A stretch of DNA of 5,099 nucleotides from Flavobacteriaceae bacterium UBA1115 (GTDB lineage: Bacteria; Bacteroidota; Bacteroidia; Flavobacteriales; Flavobacteriaceae): the NCBI GenBank assembly GCA_002313325.1, contig DCBE01000027.1, forward strand, positions 1-5,099, read 5' to 3'. Under the pieces are notes generated by a model. The model was not told the origin of the DNA. It did no database searches and saw only the letters and a program-made list of their open reading frames with translations. Made by a program: the position numbers and the translations under genes. Of the stretch, positions 1 to 5,099 are shown one piece after another; within the stretch, counting starts at the first letter, position 1, and each line of letters opens with the position of its first letter.

Positions 1-1
1 A

Positions 2-886
2 CAGCGTGCCAAGCTTTGGCGAAAGAATGACACTCCGCCAAACATTTTGGTAATGACTGCAACACCTATTCCAAGAACCTTGGCCATGACCTCTTATGGC
101 GACTTAGAGCTATCTTTAATAGATGAGTTACCACCAGGAAGAAAACCCATTACCACAACGCATCGATTTGACAGCAAACGGTTGGCTGTGTTTCAATTTG
201 TACGAGAAGAAATTGCCAAAGGCCGACAAGTCTATATTGTCTATCCGCTCATTCAAGAATCTAAAGTTCTGGATTACAAGGATTTAATGGACGGGTATGA
301 CAGCATCGTACGGGAGTTTCCACTACCTGACTATCAAGTGAGTATTGTTCACGGCAAGATGAATGCCAAAGATAAGGCTTATGAAATGGAACGCTTCATT
401 TCTAAAAAAACCCAAATCATGGTGGCTACTACGGTCATTGAGGTGGGTGTTGATGTACCCAATGCCAGCATTATTATTATTGAAAGTGCCGAGCGTTTTG
501 GCTTATCGCAACTCCACCAGCTCAGGGGACGTGTTGGTCGTGGTGCTAGTAAGAGTTACTGCATTTTGATGACAGGGTCCAAACTTAGCCAAGATGCCCA
601 GACGCGCTTACAAACCATGGTCAGAACGCAAGACGGCTTTGAATTGGCAGAAGTGGATTTATCGCTTCGCGGACCAGGAGATGTTTTGGGAACCCAACAA
701 AGTGGTGTGCTACCGTTTCTAATTGCCAATCTTAAAAAAGACGTAGTAATTCTAAAAACAGTACGTCATGGGGTAGATACGCTGCTGCAAGACGACCCAA
801 GTTTATCCCACTCAGACAACGAAAACATACGTTTGGCGCTCTCGTTGACACAGCAAGGAAAAAGTATTTGGAAGTACATTGGTTAA
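2..886 (+). CDS. recG: ATP-dependent DNA helicase RecG, C-terminal part (5' end outside window)
   Basis: RecG is a cytoplasmic superfamily 2 helicase that drives branch migration and regresses stalled replication forks. The reading frame is open from base 2, before any start codon, so the gene enters from the left; 294 residues are visible, and the family is usually about 680-700 long, so the wedge domain and motifs I-II are missing. Visible in order (window-residue numbering): motif III TATPIPRT (19-26); a motif IV-like stretch with HGKM (about 117-120); motif V VATTVIEVGVDVPNA (141-155); motif VI QLHQLRGRVGRG (170-181); and the RecG-specific TRG translocation region (about 209-235) with DGFELAE, DLSLRGPGD and GTQQSG. 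The TRG region separates RecG from other SF2 helicases such as PriA or UvrB; Mfd shares it but would carry a further C-terminal domain, whereas this protein ends about 60 residues later. No frameshift is seen. The TTG at 47 and ATG at 53 are internal codons. The stop is followed by a 51-base gap to pheT with no clear terminator. Confidence 0.96.
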   Translation, partial: QRAKLWRKNDTPPNILVMTATPIPRTLAMTSYGDLELSLIDELPPGRKPITTTHRFDSKRLAVFQFVREEIAKGRQVYIVYPLIQESKVLDYKDLMDGYDSIVREFPLPDYQVSIVHGKMNAKDKAYEMERFISKKTQIMVATTVIEVGVDVPNASIIIIESAERFGLSQLHQLRGRVGRGASKSYCILMTGSKLSQDAQTRLQTMVRTQDGFELAEVDLSLRGPGDVLGTQQSGVLPFLIANLKKDVVILKTVRHGVDTLLQDDPSLSHSDNENIRLALSLTQQGKSIWKYIG

Positions 887-888
887 AT

Positions 889-920
889 ATGACTAAAAAA
901 CCATCTTAATTGTATCTTTG
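889..920 (+). promoter_or_regulatory. putative Bacteroidota-type promoter of pheT
   Basis: TATCTTTG at 913-920 matches the Bacteroidota -7 consensus TAnnTTTG and ends 18 bases before the pheT ATG. A perfect -33 TTG is absent; the closest is ATG at 889-891, 21 bases upstream of the -7 box, with one mismatch. If used, transcription would begin around 924-928 and give a leader of only about 10-15 bases. The position fits a pheT promoter separate from recG, but with one good half-site this is an inference. Confidence 0.45.
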
Positions 921-937
921 CTATTCAAATAATAAGC

Positions 938-3346
938 ATGCAGATTTCTTTCAACTGGTTACGTGATTTCATAAGAACCGATTTAAGTGCTTCAGAAATT
1001 AGTGATGTACTCACCGACCTAGGATTAGAAGTCGAGGGTATTAATCAATATCAATCCATTCCAGGCGGACTAGAAGGAGTTGTTATTGGCAAGGTACTGA
1101 CATGTGAAAAACATCCCAATGCCGATAAGCTTAAGCTAACGCAAGTTGATATAGGCCAAGCCGAACATGTCCAAATTGTATGTGGGGCACCCAATATTGC
1201 TGCAGGCCAAACCGTTCCTATAGCTACCATAGGCACAAAGCTTTATACCGAAAATGGGGAATCCTTTGTTATCAAAAAAAGCAAGATCAGAGGAGCGTTA
1301 AGTCAGGGTATGATTTGTGCTGAAGACGAATTGGGTCTAGGCCAAAGCCACGACGGTATTATGGTCCTCGAAAACCACCACAAGGCAGGTAAACCCTGCA
1401 AAGAAGTTTTTGAAATCTTAACGGACGAAATATTTGAAATTGGGCTTACCCCCAATCGATCTGATGCCATGAGCCATTTTGGAGTAGCCAGAGATTTGCG
1501 AGCAGCACTCTCGCAAAGGGAAGATACTACTGCGCTTATAACGCCGTCAATAAGCTCTTTTCGTACCGCCAACTACAAAGGCGCCACTAAAATAGATGTG
1601 CGTGATGCTGATGCTGCGCCGCGCTATTGTGGTTTGCGTATAACAGGAGTTGAGGTAAAGGCTTCGCCTGAACACATACAGCATCGTTTAAAGGCCATAG
1701 GATTAAAGCCCATCAACAATATTGTTGACGCAACAAACTATGTATTACACGAGCTGGGACAACCCTTACACGCTTTTGATGGAGGAAAAATCAACAGTGG
1801 TGTAGTGCGTGTACAAAAACTAAAAGAGGGAACCCCATTTGTTACCTTGGATGGCGTTGAACGCAAATTAAGTAGCGAGGACTTAGTCATTTGCAATGGC
1901 GACACGCCCATGTGTTTGGCAGGAGTTTTTGGAGGGCTGGAATCTGGCGTAACAGAGCAGACAACTGAAGTATTTTTAGAGAGCGCTTACTTTGATCCTG
2001 TTAGTATTAGGAAAACAGCCAAACGCCACGGACTCAGCACAGACGCTTCGTTTCGTTATGAGCGCGGTATTGATATCGAATTGGTCAAATACAGCCTTAG
2101 GAGAGCTGCCATACTTATTCAAGAAGTTGCAGGTGGAGAGGTTAGTTCAGAAATTATTGATGAATATCCCATCAAAAAGGAACCACATCAGGTATTGTTG
2201 AAGTACGATTATATAAACAAATTGATAGGTCACGAAATTCCGCGTGAGAAGATCAAAAAAATCATTCGAGATTTAGATATTAAAATTGCTCAAGTCACAG
2301 AAACTTCGATTGGCTTAGAAGTCCCTACCTATCGAGCAGATGTACGAAGACCTGCCGATGTTGTCGAAGAGGTTTTAAGAGTATACGGATACAATAATAT
2401 TCCAACGGGAAACAAGCTAAACAGCTCGATCCCGAACTTGCCAAAAAACAACACCAATCAATTGGAAACACGCATTGCCCAACAACTAGTTGCGCAAGGT
2501 TTTTATGAGATTTACAACAACTCCCTGACTTCCCCTAAGCATGACAGCAATACCAAAAACATGGTGGAAATACTTAATCCCTTGAGCAGCGAGCTTTCCG
2601 TAATGCGTACAAACCTTATTTATGGTATGCTAAAATCAGTGCAGTTTAACATCAACAGACAGCAGCAAGATTTGCGCTTTTTTGAATTTGGAAATCAGTA
2701 TTACAAAACAGCTGATGGCAATAGGCAAGAAGCTACACTTGATATAGTCGTTACTGGAAAACAGTTAGAGAACAACTGGGCTGTTTCAGAACAAAAATCT
2801 GATTTCTTTTTCCTAAAAGGAATTGTGAATGGTGTACTAGAACGTTTGGGACTGACCGTAAAGGAAACCCCCGGTGACCATCCGTTTTTTAAAGAAAGTG
2901 TTACGTTGAGCATCGGCAAAATAAATATCGGCACATACGGCTGGATAGATTTAACAAGATTTGAAGGTATTTCTATTGACCAAGACGTGTTTGCTTGTAC
3001 GTTGGCTGTGAATGCACTTTCACAATTCGTAAAGCAAAAAATCAAAGTAAAAGGACTTTCTAAATTCCCATCTGTTCATCGTGATCTTGCCCTCTTGGTA
3101 GACAAAAGCACTTCGTTTAAAGAACTGTATCAAATTGCACAAAAAACAGAGAGGCATTTGCTCGAAGACGTTGGGCTTTTTGATGTGTTTACAGGCAAGA
3201 ACGTTCCAGATGGAAAAAAATCCTATGCGCTTAAATTTACCCTGCGCGACAAAGAGAAAACACTTACTGACAAGCAGATTGATAAGACCATGCAAAAAAT
3301 TGCTAATCAATACCACAAACAGCTTGGCGCTGAGCTCCGAAACTAG
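938..3346 (+). CDS. pheT: phenylalanine--tRNA ligase beta subunit PheT
   Basis: The beta chain of the cytoplasmic (alpha-beta)2 phenylalanyl-tRNA synthetase, which with PheS charges tRNA-Phe and edits mischarged Tyr-tRNA-Phe. It is 802 residues, full length for a bacterial PheT. Domains in order: N-terminal B1 start (1-38, MQISFNWLRDF); OB-fold tRNA-binding domain (about 40-150, with KHPNADKLKLTQVD at 58-71 and VCGAPNIAAGQ at 81-91); B3/B4 editing domain (about 215-400, with NIVDATNYV, GQPLHAFD and TDASFRYERG); B5 domain (about 417-490, with PTYRADVRRPADVVEEVLR and YGYNNIP); catalytic-like core (about 505-700, with LNPLSSELSVMRTNL at 546-560 and FFEFG); and the C-terminal FDX-ACB anticodon-binding domain (about 708-802, with KFPSVHRDLALLVD and KFTLRDKEKTLTD). 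The ATG at 938 is chosen because the MQISFNWL start is typical of the family and a -7-like promoter lies just upstream. No Shine-Dalgarno is visible, usual for Bacteroidota. It ends in tandem stops TAGTAG. pheS is not in this window. Confidence 0.98.
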   Translation: MQISFNWLRDFIRTDLSASEISDVLTDLGLEVEGINQYQSIPGGLEGVVIGKVLTCEKHPNADKLKLTQVDIGQAEHVQIVCGAPNIAAGQTVPIATIGTKLYTENGESFVIKKSKIRGALSQGMICAEDELGLGQSHDGIMVLENHHKAGKPCKEVFEILTDEIFEIGLTPNRSDAMSHFGVARDLRAALSQREDTTALITPSISSFRTANYKGATKIDVRDADAAPRYCGLRITGVEVKASPEHIQHRLKAIGLKPINNIVDATNYVLHELGQPLHAFDGGKINSGVVRVQKLKEGTPFVTLDGVERKLSSEDLVICNGDTPMCLAGVFGGLESGVTEQTTEVFLESAYFDPVSIRKTAKRHGLSTDASFRYERGIDIELVKYSLRRAAILIQEVAGGEVSSEIIDEYPIKKEPHQVLLKYDYINKLIGHEIPREKIKKIIRDLDIKIAQVTETSIGLEVPTYRADVRRPADVVEEVLRVYGYNNIPTGNKLNSSIPNLPKNNTNQLETRIAQQLVAQGFYEIYNNSLTSPKHDSNTKNMVEILNPLSSELSVMRTNLIYGMLKSVQFNINRQQQDLRFFEFGNQYYKTADGNRQEATLDIVVTGKQLENNWAVSEQKSDFFFLKGIVNGVLERLGLTVKETPGDHPFFKESVTLSIGKINIGTYGWIDLTRFEGISIDQDVFACTLAVNALSQFVKQKIKVKGLSKFPSVHRDLALLVDKSTSFKELYQIAQKTERHLLEDVGLFDVFTGKNVPDGKKSYALKFTLRDKEKTLTDKQIDKTMQKIANQYHKQLGAELRN

Positions 3347-3349
3347 TAG

Positions 3350-3369
3350 TGTTTAATGGTCGTTAAACA
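3350..3369 (+). repeat. short AT-rich inverted repeat after pheT (possible weak terminator)
   Basis: TGTTTAA (3350-3356) and TTAAACA (3363-3369) form a perfect 7-bp stem with a 6-base loop, starting 4 bases after the pheT stop. The stem has a single G-C pair, and what follows (GTTGATTGTTTGATAG) is only moderately T-rich, so it would be a weak intrinsic terminator at best. It ends one base before the -33 element of the next promoter, so an operator role is an alternative. The symmetry is seen; either function is inference. Confidence 0.35.
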
Positions 3370-3370
3370 G

Positions 3371-3400
3371 TTGATTGTTTGATAGTTATGCGTATATTTG
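3371..3400 (+). promoter_or_regulatory. Bacteroidota-type (-33/-7) promoter of the membrane protein/DUF2007 unit
   Basis: TTG at 3371-3373 is followed after exactly 19 bases by TATATTTG at 3393-3400. This fits the Bacteroidota primary sigma factor consensus TTG-N19-TAnnTTTG at every defined position and at the usual spacing. It ends 21 bases before the ATG at 3421. Initiation would be expected around 3404-3408, leaving a short A-rich leader (AAAAAATTTAAAAAAATACT precedes the ATG) with no Shine-Dalgarno. This suggests the two downstream genes are transcribed independently of pheT. Confidence 0.7.
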
Positions 3401-3420
3401 AAAAAATTTAAAAAAATACT

Positions 3421-4056
3421 ATGTTCACTCATACAGATATTTATCAAGAATTAAACAAAGTTAAAGCTGTTAACCAAGCGCCCTTGACCACATCAACGGT
3501 AAATAATTTTGATTTGGATAAGCTAGAATCAAGTCGTGTTTATCACATAAGTCAAATAAAAAAAACGTGTATTGATTTCAGGTTGCGTTTCTTGGATGCT
3601 ACTTTGTTCAAAGGTGGTTTTCCTGTGGAAGCAGTAGAGCAAATCAAATCTATTGAGGCTACCCACAATAACGTTTTAACAGATCTTAAAATTATGGCAC
3701 CTTCTAAGCTTTTTAAATTGGAAAATGCCGACGACCCTTTGTTGTTTGCTCCTATGGGCAATGGCTATTATTACTTGATTCATCAATGGGGCGATGATTT
3801 ACATCCATTCCGAAAGGCAATGGTATGGCCATTTAAAAATATCATCACTGCTTGTATTTCATTGTTGGTGTTTAGCTTTTTTCTAAGCTTTTTTGTGCCT
3901 ATGTCATTATTCACACCCAACCCGTCGGTTCGTGATTTTATCATGATTTATTTCTTCATGTTCAAAGCTATAGCGGCAATTGTAATTTATTATACATTTG
4001 CTACAGGCAAGAACTTTAATAGAGCTATTTGGAATAGCAAATACTATAACAGTTGA
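3421..4056 (+). CDS. hypothetical protein with a C-terminal two-helix membrane hairpin
   Basis: I do not recognise a named family for this 211-residue protein. The N-terminal 130 residues look soluble and mixed alpha/beta, without signal peptide, and hold motif-like stretches: IKKTCIDFRLRFLDATLFKG (46-65), KIMAPSKLFKLE (90-101), DDPLLFAPMGNGYYYLIHQW (104-123). Two hydrophobic segments follow at about 139-163 and 171-193, joined by a short loop with little charge (TPNPSVRD). Basic residues before the first (R131, K132, K139) and after the second (K197, R201, K207) predict an inner-membrane hairpin with both ends in the cytoplasm. The start at 3421 is favoured by the consensus promoter ending 21 bases upstream. 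Its TGA stop overlaps the start of the DUF2007 gene by one base (TGATG), so the two are probably co-transcribed and translationally coupled. From memory, similar proteins occur in flavobacteria, but I cannot verify that here. Function unknown. Confidence 0.85.
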   Translation: MFTHTDIYQELNKVKAVNQAPLTTSTVNNFDLDKLESSRVYHISQIKKTCIDFRLRFLDATLFKGGFPVEAVEQIKSIEATHNNVLTDLKIMAPSKLFKLENADDPLLFAPMGNGYYYLIHQWGDDLHPFRKAMVWPFKNIITACISLLVFSFFLSFFVPMSLFTPNPSVRDFIMIYFFMFKAIAAIVIYYTFATGKNFNRAIWNSKYYNS

Positions 4057-4259
4057 TGGACAATAATTTTGTTCATTTATGTGCAGCTAATGTTGTCGAA
4101 GTACAACGGGTCAAAGTTCTATTAGAAGAAAACGGTATATTTCCTATCATCAAAGATGAAGGTGAGTCTGCCCGTTTAGCGGGTTTTGGTTCAGCATCCT
4201 TGATGCAACAGCTTTGGGTAGCTAAGTCTTATTTTGAAAAAGCAAAAAGCCTTATCTAG
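4056..4259 (+). CDS. DUF2007-type small protein (putative signal-transducing protein)
   Basis: A 67-residue protein resembling DUF2007 (Pfam PF09413, labelled a putative prokaryotic signal-transducing protein; biochemical role not established). It has the typical order: an N-terminal strand (FVHLCAAN), a helix that in this family selects for a short, late-variable position (VVEVQRVKVLLEENGI), a second strand with an acidic turn (FPIIKDEGES), a Gly-rich segment (ARLAGFGSASL), and a closing strand and helix (QLWVAKSYFEKAKSLI). There is no signal peptide or membrane helix, so it should be cytoplasmic. I chose the ATG at 4056 over the in-frame TTG at 4053 because it overlaps the upstream TGA as TGATG, the usual coupled-start layout; only one residue differs. 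Its TAG stop lies in a CTAG shared with the stop of the convergent ABC-F gene. Coupling to the membrane protein gene suggests a joint role, which is inference. Confidence 0.8.
   Translation: MDNNFVHLCAANVVEVQRVKVLLEENGIFPIIKDEGESARLAGFGSASLMQQLWVAKSYFEKAKSLI
4256..4259. other. CTAG palindrome acting as stop codon for both convergent genes
   Basis: Read on the + strand, TAG at 4257-4259 ends the DUF2007 gene; read on the - strand, TAG at 4258-4256 ends the ABC-F gene. The genes overlap tail to tail by these 4 bases, leaving no intergenic room for a terminator, so each transcript must run into the other gene's coding sequence. Confidence 0.95.
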
Positions 4260-5098
4260 GCATACAACTCCTCACGCAATTCCTTGATTTTAGAATCAAG
4301 CATATATTCATCAAGAGTCATATGACGATCAATAACTCCTTTTGGCGTTAACTCTACTACCCTATTTCCAGCCGACTGCGCAAATGCGTGGTCATGTGTG
4401 GTAAGCAGTACCGTTCCTTTAAACTTAATAAGTGAATTATTGAATGCAGTAATAGACTCCAAGTCAAGGTGATTTGTGGGTTCGTCTAACATCAATACAT
4501 TAGCACGTACCATCATCATGCGTGATAACATACAACGGACTTTTTCGCCACCAGAGAGGACTTTTGCAGATTTCAATGCCTCGTCCCCACTAAATAACAT
4601 CTTACCCAAAAAACCACGCAAGAATACCGCTTCGCGCTCTTCATCTGTTTTGGCATATCGACGCAACCAATCCACAAGTGAATCTTCGTTATCAAAATAC
4701 ATTGCGTTGTCTAGTGGCAAATAACTTTGGTTGGTGGTTACCCCCCATTTATAGGAACCAGCAATGGGCTGCTGATTGCCATTTAAAATTTCATAGAAGG
4801 CCGTGGCAGCACGCGCATCTTTGCTGTAGACCACTACTTTATCGTTTTTAGCAAGATTGATATCTATCGCTGAAAAAAGGGTTTTGCCATCTACTTCAGC
4901 TGCAAGATTTTCTACGTTTAGGATTTGATCACCAGCTTCACGCTCTTGTTCAAATATAATCGCAGGATAACGTCTGGAAGACGGACGTATGTCTTCTATG
5001 TTAAGCTTGTCTATCATTTTCTTTCTGGAAGTCGCCTGCTTTGATTTGGCAACATTAGCGCTAAAACGCGCAATGAATTCTTCTAATTCTTTTTTCTT
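4256..5098 (-). CDS. YbiT-like ABC-F family ATPase, C-terminal part, with degenerate second Walker A (5' end outside window)
   Basis: ABC-F proteins are soluble twin-ATPase factors that bind the ribosomal E site rather than transporting substrates. The frame is open to the right edge; 280 residues are visible against a family length of about 530-540, so the first ATPase domain and most of the linker are missing. The first 27 residues are the end of the P-site tRNA-interaction linker, with RFSANVAKSKQATSR as in E. coli YbiT, then PSSRRYP leading into the second ATPase domain. In that domain (numbering from the methionine at 5017) I see a Q-loop glutamine (Q97), signature LSGGEKVR (154-161), Walker B VLMLDEPTNHLD (174-185) with E179, and switch histidine H208 (TTHDHAF). 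The Walker A site instead reads YSKDARAATA (64-73), lacking the glycines and the lysine. The Met at 5017 is internal. The protein ends with a short charged tail (KIKELREELYA). There is no membrane segment. The housekeeping YbiT-like subgroup is favoured over an antibiotic-resistance ABC-F. Confidence 0.93.
   Translation of the reverse strand, partial: KKKELEEFIARFSANVAKSKQATSRKKMIDKLNIEDIRPSSRRYPAIIFEQEREAGDQILNVENLAAEVDGKTLFSAIDINLAKNDKVVVYSKDARAATAFYEILNGNQQPIAGSYKWGVTTNQSYLPLDNAMYFDNEDSLVDWLRRYAKTDEEREAVFLRGFLGKMLFSGDEALKSAKVLSGGEKVRCMLSRMMMVRANVLMLDEPTNHLDLESITAFNNSLIKFKGTVLLTTHDHAFAQSAGNRVVELTPKGVIDRHMTLDEYMLDSKIKELREELYA
4283..4300. repeat. 7-bp perfect inverted repeat just past the convergent stops
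   Basis: CTTGATT (4283-4289) and AATCAAG (4294-4300) form a perfect 7-bp stem with a TTAG loop, starting 24 bases after the DUF2007 stop and lying inside the C-terminal coding region of the ABC-F gene. It could form at the 3' end of the + strand transcript, but no T-run follows (CATATATTCATC), so it is not a standard intrinsic terminator. It may simply reflect codon choice in the ABC-F tail. Confidence 0.3.
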
Positions 5099-5099
5099 T

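Noticed and set aside
47..55. TTG at 47 or ATG at 53 as the start of the first gene
   Set aside because: The frame is open back to base 2 and the upstream residues (QRAKLWRKNDTPPNIL) continue the RecG sequence directly into motif III, so these are internal codons of a gene cut by the window edge.
1051..1572. Minus-strand open frames within pheT (1051-1236 and 1303-1572), and similar ones at 2701-3045 and 3020-3316
   Set aside because: They lie opposite well-conserved PheT domains, have no recognisable protein features and no promoter of their own; they are shadow frames.
3135..3356. Plus-strand open frame overlapping the end of pheT
   Set aside because: It is an alternative frame of the FDX-ACB domain coding region, with no recognisable domain and no start context.
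4053..4055. TTG at 4053 as start of the DUF2007 gene
   Set aside because: The ATG three bases later overlaps the upstream stop as TGATG, a common coupled-start arrangement, and TTG starts are uncommon.
4231..4256. Repeated AAAAAGC-like stretch near the end of the DUF2007 gene as a terminator for the ABC-F transcript
   Set aside because: Read on the minus strand it gives T-rich stretches, but there is no inverted repeat next to them to form a stem; it is explained by lysine codons.
4476..4724. Plus-strand open frame opposite the ABC-F gene
   Set aside because: It lies opposite the signature and Walker B coding region, is rich in Ser/Arg/Asn without a domain, and is a shadow of the real gene.
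4799..4828. The missing Walker A as a frameshift or pseudogene scar
   Set aside because: The frame is unbroken, the flanking sequence aligns to the domain at the expected spacing without insertion or deletion, and all later motifs are intact; substitutions and not a frame error explain it.
4256..5017. A complete 253-residue single-domain ATPase starting at the methionine at 5017
   Set aside because: The frame continues upstream to the right edge and encodes the characteristic ABC-F linker end (RFSANVAKSKQATSR), so the Met is internal to a longer two-domain protein.

Overview
This window is ordinary chromosomal DNA from a member of the Bacteroidota, most likely class Flavobacteriia. Four things point there. 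Two upstream regions carry the Bacteroidota-type -7 element TAnnTTTG, one of them with a TTG exactly 19 bases upstream. None of the visible starts has a Shine-Dalgarno sequence, and the leaders are A-rich. pheT stands apart from pheS. The proteins read like flavobacterial homologues. Base composition is moderately AT-rich (judged by eye, not counted). I see no mobile element, CRISPR array, rRNA or tRNA, and no gap longer than about 75 bases without a gene.

Layout on the + strand: the C-terminal 294 residues of the branch-migration helicase RecG (2-886, cut by the left edge); a 51-base gap with a putative promoter; complete pheT, the phenylalanyl-tRNA synthetase beta chain (938-3346); and a 74-base gap holding a 7-bp inverted repeat and a consensus promoter. 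That promoter precedes a two-gene unit: a 211-residue protein of unknown function with a C-terminal two-helix membrane hairpin (3421-4056), and a 67-residue DUF2007-type protein (4056-4259) that starts inside the previous stop codon. On the - strand, converging on this unit, lies the C-terminal 280 residues of a YbiT-like ABC-F ATPase (4256-5098, cut by the right edge).

recG (DNA repair and replication-fork rescue), pheT (tRNA charging) and the ABC-F factor (probably ribosome-associated) are housekeeping genes and do not form an obvious shared pathway. The membrane protein and the DUF2007 protein are the only pair whose arrangement suggests joint function.

No clearly new system is visible. 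The points most worth a second look are the lost Walker A motif in the second ATPase domain of the ABC-F protein, the palindromic CTAG that serves as stop codon for both convergent genes, and the coupled membrane protein/DUF2007 pair of unknown function.
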